DNA from: Beta vulgaris subsp. vulgaris
Taxonomy: Eukaryota > Streptophyta > Magnoliopsida > Caryophyllales > Amaranthaceae
Assembly: GCF_026745355.1 (NCBI RefSeq)
Contig: NC_079202.1
Location: forward strand, 10,279,487-10,343,486
DNA length: 64,000 bases
Direction: 5' to 3'
Below are positions 1-10,255 of this stretch, one piece after another. Every line of letters begins with the position of its first letter. Position 1 is the first letter of the stretch. Under the pieces are notes generated by a model. The model made no database searches and was not told the origin of the DNA. It worked only from the letters and a program-made list of their open reading frames with translations. A program made the translations under genes and the position numbers.

Positions 1-59
1 AGCCACAAAACTTCGAAATAACAACCTTAGTAAAGGAACAAGTTATTTCATGTTTACAA

Positions 60-420
60 GATGGACGAGTTTTCAAAGAATCAGTTCGTCCAACTATCAT
101 TCAGACGAGTTGCTCTCCAAAGAGCACCCGTCAGAATATTAGCTTGGACGAGTTGCTTCCGCATAAACCACTTGTCCAGTTGTTTAAAAATTATCTTCTA
201 ACTCCTTCTTGAACAGGAAAAAGTTATAAAAACTCTTCGTCCAAGAAGGGGGCATATAGGGGCATAATTTATAAATAACTAAGTCTTTGTCCAAGACGAA
301 CGGAACCCGGTCTGGCCGAGCAAACTTCTATACTTGAAATTAAAAATTAAACAAGTTGCTTGAGCATCTGGTTATGAACGTCCAGAAAAGAGCTACTGGG
401 TCAGATACAGAATGATTGAC
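60..420. repeat. Degenerate GACGAGTTGCT-type repeats
   Basis: The core GACGAGTTGCT and its reverse forms (AACTCGTCC, CGTCCA) recur at irregular spacing in AT-rich DNA. The same words make up the tandem array at 2067-2390, so this is probably a decayed arm of the same repeat in the element tail. No coding potential was seen in 1-650 apart from the end of the antisense gene at 659. Confidence 0.5.
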
Positions 421-658
421 GAATACTTTTATACTTGGCTTAATAATGTTGTAGATGAAGTCGGCCAAAATGTTATGACGAGTTGTTTTGTACTTGTAAT
501 AGATATGAGGTTGTAAGGAATGTCAAAAACAGTAAAGAAACAAGGAGATTGAAAAAGATAGCTTTTCATAAATGTAAAAAAGATGATTACAACCTAAATT
601 CATCTAAGTACAAAAGAGGAAAATTACAATGGCTCACGGCCAAGATACAACAAAGGAA

Positions 659-3600
659 CTAAGCGGCAGGAGGATCATTGTCCTCTTCATCCTGGGCCTC
701 AGCATCGTCCTCCCCTCTTCATCTCAGAGATTCTTCAAAACGGGAGGGTCGGCTCCGATATAGTCGCCTTATGCAAAGCCTCTGGAACCCAGCCGACGAG
801 CATATCTGGGGATATCCTCTCTTCGGCCATCATGCCAAAAGCTTGCACTGCCCATTCCTTTGAGGTATCTATGACGGTGTTCATAGCCTCTTTGGCGCCA
901 GCAAGGTCTCGCCACCTCAGTACGAAGGGCTTGGTTCTTGACCTTAAGGACGAGGTTCTCCTTGAAAAAATCAGCAGCCATCGTCATGACTGATTCCTCT
1001 CGTCCGTCAAGACACGTTCCAATGAAGCCCGTTCGTCCAGCATCTCCGTCAACCGAAGAAGGTAGACTTTGATCTGAGACTCTAGCTCGGCAGACCGTTT
1101 TTCCAACGCAACCTTGGTCTGCTGATGCAGCACCTCTTGCTGGGCCATAGCAAACTGGGCATGATCAGCGCCGCCGTCACATCTGGACGAGCTTTTTTCT
1201 CTTTTCTGAGCTCCTTTGCCCAGTCCTCTGTTATCATGCTGCGAGCAAAAAGCTGAAACATGAAAGGATAAGGCATGTCAGGACGGATGAAAAAGAAGAA
1301 ATAAATGCAAGTAAAAACATAAGCGTCTGAAGAGAAAAGGAGTACCTCGGCAGCAAGCTGAGACATGTAACCTACATGCCCAGACGATGCTCCCCTTAAC
1401 CCCTTATATAAGGTTCGGGAAAGCACTTAACAGCTCCGTCTTGAGCTTCTCACGTCGACGAGACATCTTTCCAAAAGCTGGAGAAGATTCATCGTCAGAG
1501 AGGCTAGGGGAGCCGTCAACAGCTGGACCCTTCCCTTTATCTGAAAGGTTAGACTCGTCAGTACACCTGATGGGAATAACCACGGTCTGTTTGTTGGACG
1601 GACTCATCGGACGCCCGCCAACCCGTAGTGTTCTAACTACGTTGGAATAGTAAGACTCACCAGGAACGGGAAGCCGTCCTATAACGCAGCCGGCATCTGG
1701 CCTACGAGTTGGGCCACGGCCCAGAAAAGGCGGACCGTCCACAGCCGGTCCGGCTGAGAAGATTGTCCAGCATCTCCAATATGACAACCTCGTCAGGTTG
1801 TGAAGGGTGGGTGCTCGGCCGGACCAGTATAGGCCACGAGGGCCCGGGAGTCAGCTTCAGCCGGCTCTTCTTTGGCCTCCTCCTTGGCCGGTAGTCGATG
1901 ACGACCTTGGGAACCGGCCGTGTGGTCTTCTCTTCTTAGCAGTAAAGCCCTTGGCCTTTTTTGAGGGAGGGCCTCACTGGTCCGGCCGCCGTTTCTTTGC
2001 TGCGGCTTTCTCGGCCAAAGCTTTAGAAGTTGGGGCATTTTTCTGAAAAAGGAAAAGATTAGAATCACGTCAAGTATCAACCAGGACGGTTGCTCCTCAA
2101 ATAAGAACTCGTCCAACCTATTCTAGACGGACTGCCCCCGAAGAGGCAAACCGTCAGGTTCAACCAGGACGTTCTCCTCAATGAGTAACTCGTCCAAGCT
2201 TTCTAGACGGACTGCCCCCGAAGAGGCAAACCGTCAAGTATCAACCAGGACGGGTTGCTTTCAGATGAGTAACTCGTCCATGCATTCTAGACGGACTGCC
2301 CCTAAGAGGCAAGCCGTCAAGAATCAATCTAGACGAGTTGCTTCTTGAGAAGTTAGCTCGTCCGTTTTCTCTGGACGAATTGCCCATGGTAGACAGTGTC
2401 CAGGCCCATTTGACGGGTTACCTCCAAAGAAGCAGACCGGCCAGCAAAAAAAAAAAAAAAAAAAATATTTTTATGCAATAACTTACCAGAGTGTCGGCCC
2501 TCTTTTCGGCACTGACTTACTGTACTCCTTCCATGAGGTATCCGCAAATCTGGAGAGCTCATGTCTCCATCCAAGACTTCCTTAGTTTGCTCCTGGCTGA
2601 ATCTGCAAAAGGGAATAAAACAAGTGTTGGATGAATGATAACAAGTCAGAAATTTTTACTTGAAGATTCTTAGTTGATATACCTCTGTCCTCGTCCTGCC
2701 GAAGCCGGCAGCGACTAGGAAGTTTCATGGTAAAACATTTCCTTAAAAGGAATCCAATTGGACGGACCCTTGAAAGAAACATCTTCCATAGTATATTCCG
2801 AAACCCGGAAGTACTCCACCATCTCTTCGGCAGAGTTACTCTCCAGTTCCAGTATGAGGCCATCCGTCCAGTTTGTGGTTGTCCGGCTAAAATACCGAAG
2901 CGGTTTGCCACCGCTTTGCTGGGCGCCTGGACAAGAGGAACTCGCCCTTCCATGAGTGCATCTTGGAAGTCTTATCCCAAGACGTCAAGAATCCTTGAGG
3001 TTGCACACGCTCAGCCAGCTTCCTTCAATGGTCCTAGGGACCTTGGCAACATAGTGAATATGGGTGAAAGCGGCCAGAGAAGGGTCCTTTCCCTTTAAGT
3101 TGCAGACGGCCAGAAAGGTAAGGATGTTTTGCCAAGAGTTAGGGGCAAGCTGATTATGTCCTATGCCGTAGTAATGAAGAAGTTGGCTGATGAAAGGGTG
3201 AAGGGGAAACGCAGGCCGGCATCTAATGCCACCGATAAACTGCAAAATGGCCGGGAGGAGCACTGAAAATAGTGTCCTCTCGGCCGGGAAGGACAAGTGG
3301 TAGCCGGCATGGGCATACCACTGAAAAAGGTCTAAGGTCCGAGCCTAATCGTCCCAGCCAAGTGTTATCGGCCAGGATAACCTAGGGTCAGAAAGGGGAC
3401 CTAGCCGCCGTCTTATTTCAGACGAAGTGGTTGAGGCTCCTCTGAGCCACTAGCGGGTAGAGAGCTAGCCGTCCTCGGCTCATCTGAGATCGTCCTGTGC
3501 ATGGACGGGCTGCTTCTGGGGAGCCCCTGATTTCTGGTTCCTCCTCGGCATGCTCAGGAGAAGGAGTTTGATGGCAGGACGAGCGCTTTGGGTCTCTCGT

Positions 3601-3886
3601 TCCCTTCGGCCGGAATTCGCCTAGTGGATTCCTCTCTTTCGGAGCTAGAGGCCGGCATGGTAACCCCTCTTCTGATGCGAGCTGTTTGCTTGACGCGCGC
3701 CAGATTACCCTGCACAGGTAAAGACTGGGTCGTCTGACTTTGCCGTCCATGGCTAAAGATAAAGAATGCATGTCCGGCCAAGATAGGACCAACTCTAGAA
3801 GATGCCGAGGAAGTTAGGCCCTCTGTTCTAGGGTTAGCACCAACCCTTGAGCGGCCGAAATTGTTCGAGGAAGAGGACGAATCCAT
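659..3886 (-). pseudogene. Antisense extra gene of Tat element, 'putative gypsy-type transposon' (PF04195-like) protein, broken
   Basis: The likely start is the Met codon at 3884-3886, followed by a serine run. Residues 63-70 read ARVKQTAR, resembling the histone H3 tail. The segment encoded at about 3330-2990 (FPLHPFISQLLHYYGIGHNQ, then NSWQNILTFLAVC) has the look of the PF04195 domain of plant gypsy-type transposon proteins. Downstream come KKRRP basic patches, a Glu/Lys-rich and probably coiled-coil part, and an acidic C-terminus (DDAEAQDEEDND) ending at the stop 659-661. Introns are likely: a donor near 2489 (GTAAGTT) pairs with an acceptor near 2043 (TTTTTCAG), and a donor near 1345 pairs with an acceptor near 1254. 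Several frame changes and an in-frame stop in the exon after 2042 suggest decay. Its function is unknown; the basic patches would fit a nuclear protein. Confidence 0.55.
2067..2390. repeat. Tandem array, about 82-bp unit, 3-4 copies, inside an intron of the antisense gene
   Basis: Units begin with GTCAAGTATCAACCAGGACG or a variant at 2069, 2153, 2233 and 2316. Each contains TCTAGACGGACTGCCCC and AAGAGGCAA(A/G)CCGTC. The array lies between the putative donor (2489) and acceptor (2043), so it would be spliced out. Tandem repeats in the 3' untranslated region of Tat elements are known seeds of satellite DNA. Confidence 0.8.
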
Positions 3887-4279
3887 TTTCTTAAAATATG
3901 TGTGCAAACAAGAAAAAGAGTTGAGAATATACCTGTAGAAGAAAGTTCGGACGAACGTCAAAATGACTTGAGGCTCGGACGAGCAAAGTAAGAACTTGGA
4001 CGGGAGTTGTTCTTCTCTCTAAAAGCTCAGTAAAAATCTGCAAAGTCTCTCTCTCTAGAAAATTTCTCAGCGATGTTAAAATGATTCCAGGAGCGACTAA
4101 GGCACATATTTATAGAGGGGTGAAAATGACCTCCTCATCCGGTGAAAAGTAACCGTTTTTGCTAGGATTGACCTATGGAGACCGGCAAAATCGCGCCTCT
4201 TTTTTGAATGAAGGGAAGGCAGTTCCAGGTCGGTTAAAAGAGGAAGATTAACCGTCTTGGCGCCTAAAAGATAATAACT

Positions 4280-4298
4280 CCCTCTTTTAAGGGGCAAA
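4280..4298 (+). other. Polypurine tract of Tat element
   Basis: TTTTAAGGGGCAAA abuts the TG that opens the LTR at 4299. The position and purine run fit the primer for plus-strand DNA synthesis, and this fixes the element's orientation as + although its visible gene is on the other strand. Confidence 0.55.
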
Positions 4299-4805
4299 TG
4301 TTGTAGCCTAAAATATCAACGGCTATCGTGCCGCCACGTGGCCCCCTCGGAGCCCTACATGTGGCATGCATGCAGAGAGGTAAAAGTACAAAGGGTCTGG
4401 AAGGGGCAGGCCTAAAAGTACGTTTCTCTGAAGAAAGTGTACTAGAGGCCCCTTTTCTGGCCCCAAAAATCGTACTTAGGCCCAGTAAAAATGATCTACA
4501 CCCTTTTATGAAAGTGAGGTGTGCTGACTAATCAATTACTGCCACGTGTCCCGCTACTTTGAATTAGCCAATCAGATGCTCCCAAATTAGGGTGACATCA
4601 AGGCACCGCAGTCATTTCAAATAGTATAAATAGTCCTTGATTTCAGGGTGAAAGGTACGTTTTTCAGAGCATAGTACTGTTACTCTGTCATAAATTCTTC
4701 TCTCTCTCTCTACTTTCTCTCTCTAAAAGTTCCTTTACATCCCTGACATCTGACTTAAGCTTCGGAGATACCACCCAAACCTCCAGGGTGGGTCCCTTTT
4801 GTGCA
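4299..4805 (+). repeat. 3' LTR of Tat element
   Basis: Starts TGTTGTAGCC right after the polypurine tract and ends about TTTTGTGCA. It carries a TATA box, then CT-rich leader sequence typical of the R/U5 part of plant LTRs. The right edge is approximate because no second LTR is in the window. Confidence 0.55.
4625..4632 (+). promoter_or_regulatory. TATA box of LTR promoter
   Basis: TATAAATA lies about 325 bases into the LTR and is followed by a CT-rich leader (TCTCTCTCTC). That is where an LTR promoter would start transcription to the right, into flanking DNA. Confidence 0.5.
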
Positions 4806-5819
4806 GGTTGCTGGTCAGGAGTTTGCTTTGGGATTTGAATCTATCATTGTTGCACAAGTCTCCAATTATAAGAACTCATCTTTGGGAGTGTGATATAAGT
4901 TTGCTAGTTTTATAGAGCATAACAGGAAGAGTTGATTTGCTACGCCAACTGAAATATGGACTAGACTTTTTGTAAAAAAATTGAGTTAAGCACTTAAGCC
5001 CAATACAGATACATAATACAAGGCATATTACTATTCGGTCGTATTGGATTTTTGGATCCAATTACCCTCAACCCAATCCAATCCAAAAATCCAATTTTTC
5101 AAAAAATTGCAATCCGAATCCAATCTGAACCAATTCGAATTACTAATTCAGATTGAATTAGATTGGATTTTGGATTTTATTCGAATAACTTTCATCCCTA
5201 ATTGCAGGGCCTCAACCAATTGTTTAGTATCTTATACTCTCAATTTCGTCAGGAAAAATAAAGGGATGAAGAATCGATCGTAAACACAGGTGGACGAAAT
5301 CCTAAATTATGGAGAAAGGAGAAAGACTTTTGATTTATGAGATAGATGACAAATATAGGTACCAAAAAGAAGTGAAGACCAATAGGTAGGTCTATCTAAT
5401 GAGGTGTCCAAAAACTAAAAACTCCATTTGGAAGGCTTTTAGTTTGGGACCAAAGCAAAAGAATGTTGGTTAGGGAAGCCAAATCAGAGTAATTTGTTTG
5501 GATGAGATAACTCCCACTTCTTTTATTGTTAGGAAAAAAAACCCTTAAATATATGGTTTTATTTTCTCTTTAGGATTTTTAACCGAATGCAATCCTTTCA
5601 AATAGCCACTTTATTAATTGCATCCCTTTCATTTAACTTTGTCAATTGCAGCCTTAAATAAATAAATAAAAGATTAGTTGCAGTATAAAGCCATTTTCAG
5701 CCCAAACCCTTGAATGAACTTTTTAATATTTAGGTCTGTAATATGTTTGCCATTTATAAGAGTGTCAAGGCTACCATTCTAAGGTAAGCAACAATTCGTA
5801 ATCAATCTCTGTACATGGT
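4806..5819. other. AT-rich intergenic stretch, no gene seen
   Basis: No gene or element ends were recognised. At 5040-5190 there is a short cluster of ATTGGATTTTTGGAT and ATCCAATCCAA words in both orientations, able to fold on itself. It may be a decayed inverted-repeat element, but no termini are visible. Confidence 0.5.
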
Positions 5820-8090
5820 ATCAAAATTTAGGCTTTTTTCTCAATTTTTTTTAATTAGAACTCAAGTTAAAACAACATGTTTTCATTGGTTATATGCATC
5901 AATTTATAAGGGAAATAGGTGCCTTGATCCTATTAGTGGCAAAGTTTATCTTGGTCCTCATGTTCTTTTTCATGAAACACAATTTTCCTAGCTTTGGATG
6001 CGAGTTGGTACCCAATGGTGGTCTTGCATAGTCTAGGGAGTCCTACCAATGTTCTTAGTCCTCATGTCTCTACGGTAGCTGGCCCACCCAACTTGTGTCC
6101 TAGCCTTCCACAACACGACTATTTCATGGCAGCGTCTCCCAACGCGCATAGTGTTACTCCCTTGTTCCCCCTTCATCAGTCACCCCCACCACAACCCGTG
6201 GCATGGCCTCCCAAGCCACAACCAGATAGTGGCCACGTCTATCAGCACCTAGCATGTTGCTGCTCCCTTTCCCCTTTCAGTAGCCACCCCCACGCGCAAC
6301 TCGTGGTATTACCCCCCCAAGCTTAAGGCTAGATTGTGGTAACTTCTCACAACACATCGAACCAACCCTTATTTTCTCCCGTATGTGATGCTTCCCCCTT
6401 GCATGATTCCTTACCCGAGTCACGACTACAATTATGTTGCCTCCCGTTTCCTTGTCGCGACCATGTTGTCTAATATGTCCCCTTCTTTGTCTCATGTTTC
6501 AGTTGCTCCAACTGCTCATTCAATGGTCACTAGTCTCAAAGACGGTATTTCTAATTCTCGTCACCTAATGAATTTGAAAATGGATGTCAAAGATTCGCAA
6601 CCCTCTAATAAAAAACAAGCATCTAAAGACTCTTGTTGCCATCAAGCTATTCTTGATGATATACGACTTTGATTCAAAATGATACATGGGAGTTGGTACC
6701 TCGTAACTTCAATTGCAACTTCCTTGGACGTAAGTGGGTGTATAAGATTAAGTAGAATTTTGGTAGTAATGTGGAGTGGTTTAAGCTCTTGTTGTGTACC
6801 CAACCTCCAGCAAGAAAGGTATTGGTTAATTTTTAAAAGTTTTAGTCTTGTTGTTAAGCCCACTATTGTGCGCATAGTTCTTACTGTTGTTACGTTCTTT
6901 TGCTTAAATGGATTGTTCGTCAGTTGGATGTTAAAAATGCATTTTTTTTTCATGAATTCCTTAAAGAGGATGTTATATATCAACCTCCCGATTTTATCCA
7001 TCCTTCATAGTGACATTTGTCACCTCATAAATCCATTTATGGATTGAAACAGGCCCCCATGCCCAGGCTTGGCTTTCTAGATTCAGCAACTTTTTTTATC
7101 TCTTGGTTTCAAATGCAACAATTGTGACATTTCCATGTTCACTCTTAAATACCAGGGTAATTTTCTTATATTACTTCTATGTGTGGATGACATTGTTCTC
7201 ACTGGTAGTAGCTCTGCTCTTCTTGAAAAAAAAAAAATTTCCATTATCTCTTCTCAGTTTGCTATGAAGGATTTGCGTCCATTTCTTTCTAGGTTTTCAG
7301 GTGGTGCTAACTTCTTTTGGCGTGCTTTTATCTCAACAAAAGTATGTTATTGATTTACTTCTATAAATTTCATTCTCATACAATCAAACCTGTATGAACA
7401 CCTAGTTTCTCTAGAGGTACTTCCTCCCTTCTTGCTAAACCCACGCACATATAATCGCACTATGGTTAATGCATTACAATACTTAACTATGACTCCTCCG
7501 CATATTGCTTATGTTGTTATCCTCTCTCAAATTATGCATGCTTCCCATACACAACTTCATGATGTGAAGAGAATTTTCAAGTACTTGCAGCAGGGTACAT
7601 CATATTTTGGTCTTTTTGAATGCACATACTAGTTCTCCTTTTATGGTTATTAGCTAATATGATGGAGATTGGGCAGGGTGTGCTCTGACAATCGTCGATC
7701 TACTACTGGTTCTTCAGTCTTCCTAGGGAAGAATTGGATTTTATGGTGCTCTAAACTGTTCCTACTATGTCTAAGTCATATATTGAAGTCGAATATAGAG
7801 CTATAGCTTACACTGCTGCACAGACTATTTGGCTTCAGCAACTTCTTACGAATTTTGGGTATTGTCTTTGTCTTCTTGTCACTCTCTACTATGACAATGT
7901 TTCTACCACATATCTTATTGTGAATAATTATGATCGTAGTAAACACATAGACATTGATTACCACTTTGTTCCTAAAATTGTTGTCCATAAAAGTCTTCGT
8001 GTTTGTCATATTCCTACATAGTTGCAGGTTATTGACATTTGTCGCTAAAGGTCTTTTTAGTGATTTGTTTTGCAAACATCATTTTAATTT
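5820..8090 (+). pseudogene. Ty1/copia pol relic (integrase end, RT, RNase H)
   Basis: Motifs follow copia order. The end of integrase (CLDPISGKVYLGPHVLF, near 5910-5970) precedes a Pro/Ser-rich linker at 6000-6500, then HSMVTSLKDGISNSRHLMNL at 6515-6580 and the start of RT (NDTWELVPRN-like, GRKWVYKIK-like) around 6670-6760. The RT active site reads CVDDIVLTGSS near 7180-7215. The late RT part (MVNALQYLTMTPPHIAYVV) is at 7460 and RNase H (YIEVEYRAIAYTAAQTIWL, then DYHFVPKIV) at 7780-8000. Many frameshifts and stops break it, and no LTRs or protease were found. It is abutted by a LINE at about 8135. Confidence 0.85.
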
Positions 8091-8134
8091 ACCATTTTGT
8101 TTTAGTTATGACCATGGCTATTGTGGTAGTTGCT

Positions 8135-8509
8135 ACAAATGGAAAAGAAGAAAGTCTTCGGGATCTATTGTGAGGGAAAGACTCGGCAAGTTTCTAGCTA
8201 ACGAGAGTTGGATATCAATTGTGGAAAACTTTCAAGTCATTAACATGCCTATTCATCGTTCCAATCACTCGCCTATTCTTCTTAAAGCAGGGAGTGAGGA
8301 TCGATTCAGGAGGTGTGTGTTAAGGCTTTTAAGTTCAAAGCTTGGCTCTCTAGGAAGGAGTATAGAGGTGTGGTGGCCAGTACATGGAACAACAATGCTG
8401 TTGAAACGGTGCCTCTAAAAATTGCAAAAGTGGCTGCTAGTTTAACACAGTGGAATGGGACAATGTTTGGGGATGTGAAGCGTCAAATAATGGTGACTGG
8501 AAAATTGAT
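8135..8509 (+). pseudogene. LINE ORF2 fragment: end of endonuclease and linker
   Basis: RERLGKFLANESWISIVENF followed by HRSNHSPILL is the usual end of the plant LINE endonuclease (the catalytic SDH is here SNH). It is followed in a second frame by the linker FKFKAWLSRKEYRGVV and QWNGTMFGDVKRQI. At least one frame change lies near 8300. Confidence 0.8.
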
Positions 8510-10255
8510 AAGAGGTTTTTAGTGTGTCGTTAAGGCACTAAGAACCGCTTTCCAAACAATATTTATAAGTCCTAACAAGCAATTACTAAGAGAATAGTAA
8601 GGGCAAGTCAAGGGTCGATCCACAGGGCAAATGGGATTGATTAAAGTCTATCAAGTCCAGACTACCTAATTGAAAGGTATTTGGGGGTTTGAAAGATGTT
8701 TGGTAACAATTAAGACTAACTAACAACAAGAACAAGCAAATATCACGAGTTTAAATATCAAATAAAAGACACTAGAGTTAAGGTTACTAGTATGAATAAG
8801 AACGGATAATGATTGTTAATGCGATTGTGAAGCAACAAAGACGATTATGCAAGGTTTAGTTCTCCTCTAAAATACTGAGTCCTCTCTCGAATGGTCCTCA
8901 AGAGTAATCACTTAATCAATCAACTAAATCCTCTCTCGAATGGTCTTTAGTTAATTGATTAAGAGATTCAATAAGTTTGGAAAACCCCTAATGAAGGATC
9001 CCTTTAATTTCCATCTAATATCTTGGTATAGAAATTAAGTTGATTCTTGGGGATGATAAAAGAGTTCAAAATCCGATTTAAGAACATTTGAAATCAAAAT
9101 ACCAAAGTATAAATGTGATCAATATCTATCCTAAGGTCTCAAAACACCAAGATCAATGCATAAGCTTCTCCATACATCACAATCACATCAACATCATATT
9201 TTAAACCCTAATTTATACTTTCACCCTAACCCTAGATTATGAAACTACTCACTAATCATGGAGTTAAAGCAATTAAACAATAAATCTATGACTAATCTAA
9301 GGCTAAATATGATTAAGTAATGATTAAACTAATATAAATTGCAATTATGGGACTAAGAGAATAAAGATCTAGAATAATCAAAAGCAAGAACAAAGACGAA
9401 AAGAATGAAATAAAAACTAAAACTTTGAATTGAATTGAATGGAAAGTACCTTGAATGTCAATCGAATCACAAACTATAATCACTAATCTCAATTATCAAT
9501 GGAAACTAAAGTGTTTTCTCTCTAGTACAAAACCCTAAAATATCTTGTAAAAACTAGGATGAAAGCGTAAGTCCCAAACTCCAAACGCAAAAGGGTTTAA
9601 TGATGTGAATTTTTTATTCCGGAACGCATGGTGCAGGCGCACCATAAGGAGGTGCGGGCGCACCATAAGGAGGTGCGGGCGCACCATGCTGAGGTGCGGG
9701 CGCACCAGACCTCAGGTGTGGGCGCACCAGAGTCTTCTGCCTCAGGGTGGAAATCATCTGTCATAATGTGCTGGCGCACCAGACACAGGTGCGGGCGCAC
9801 CATGTGCTGGGTGCGGGCGCACCTGTGCATTATGTCTTTTTCTCCCAATTTGGATGTGGTGCGGGCGCACCAGTGATATGTGCGGGCGCACCTACGTGTG
9901 CGGGGGAACTCTAGGCGCACCTCATGGCCTCTCACATCCTCTAGCTTGTTTCTTTAAGCCATGTCTCGCATTACTCGGCCCCGAAAAGGGTCATACCTGC
10001 ACTAAAAAGCACGAGCAATCATGGTGAAAGCATATGTGCTAGAAATTCGATCAAAATAGATCGAAAATCTAGCAAAATGTCACTATGATCAAGTTTGATC
10101 AAGTGAATGAAATAGAAGGGAAAAGTGAGGAGAAAGAGGGAAGAAAAGGAGAAAAAGGGAGCTAAAACAAGCCAAAAGAAAGTCATAAAGTGCGTTAGAA
10201 ACGCACTTATCAAAAATCGCTCAAAGAGGCCCAAAATAGGACTCCTGATTGCAAG
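8510..10255. mobile_element. Unclassified repeat inserted in the LINE
   Basis: About 1.75 kb separates two parts of the LINE. ATTGAT occurs at both junctions (8504-8509 and 10256-10261) and may be a 6-bp target duplication. There is no coding capacity and no recognised terminal repeat. Contents include a GTCGATCCACAGGG motif near 8615, two CCTCTCTCGAATGGT boxes (8881 and 8930), the hairpin-rich GC cluster at 9625-9940, and a GTGCG..CGCAC inverted pair near 10190-10207. Edges are approximate. Confidence 0.5.
9625..9940. repeat. Cluster of GGTGCGGGCGCACC palindromic units
   Basis: About ten copies of GGTGCGGGCGCACC or close variants with spacers of roughly 5 to 50 bases. Each unit is self-complementary (GGTGCG/CGCACC arms around two bases), so each can form a small hairpin on either strand. 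GC content is far above the flanks. Short ORFs here (repeats of VRAHH on + and WCARTS on -) follow from the repeat and are not taken as genes. Confidence 0.85.

Larger units (their letters stand above)
1..4805 (+). mobile_element. 3' part of a Tat-lineage Ty3/gypsy LTR retrotransposon, cut by window edge
   Basis: The 3' end is marked by a purine-rich tract followed by an LTR starting TGTTGTAGCC at 4299. Upstream lies a long non-pol region with an antisense gene and GACGAGTTGCT-type repeats. Known: Tat-lineage elements carry extra, often antisense, ORFs and variable tandem repeats between pol and the 3' LTR. Gag, pol and the 5' LTR would lie left of the window, so lineage is inferred from architecture only. 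The right TSD cannot be tested because the left end is not seen. Confidence 0.6.

Noticed and set aside
9597..9935. 112-codon ORF with WCARTS repeats
   Set aside because: Consequence of the GGTGCGGGCGCACC hairpin repeats; open on both strands.
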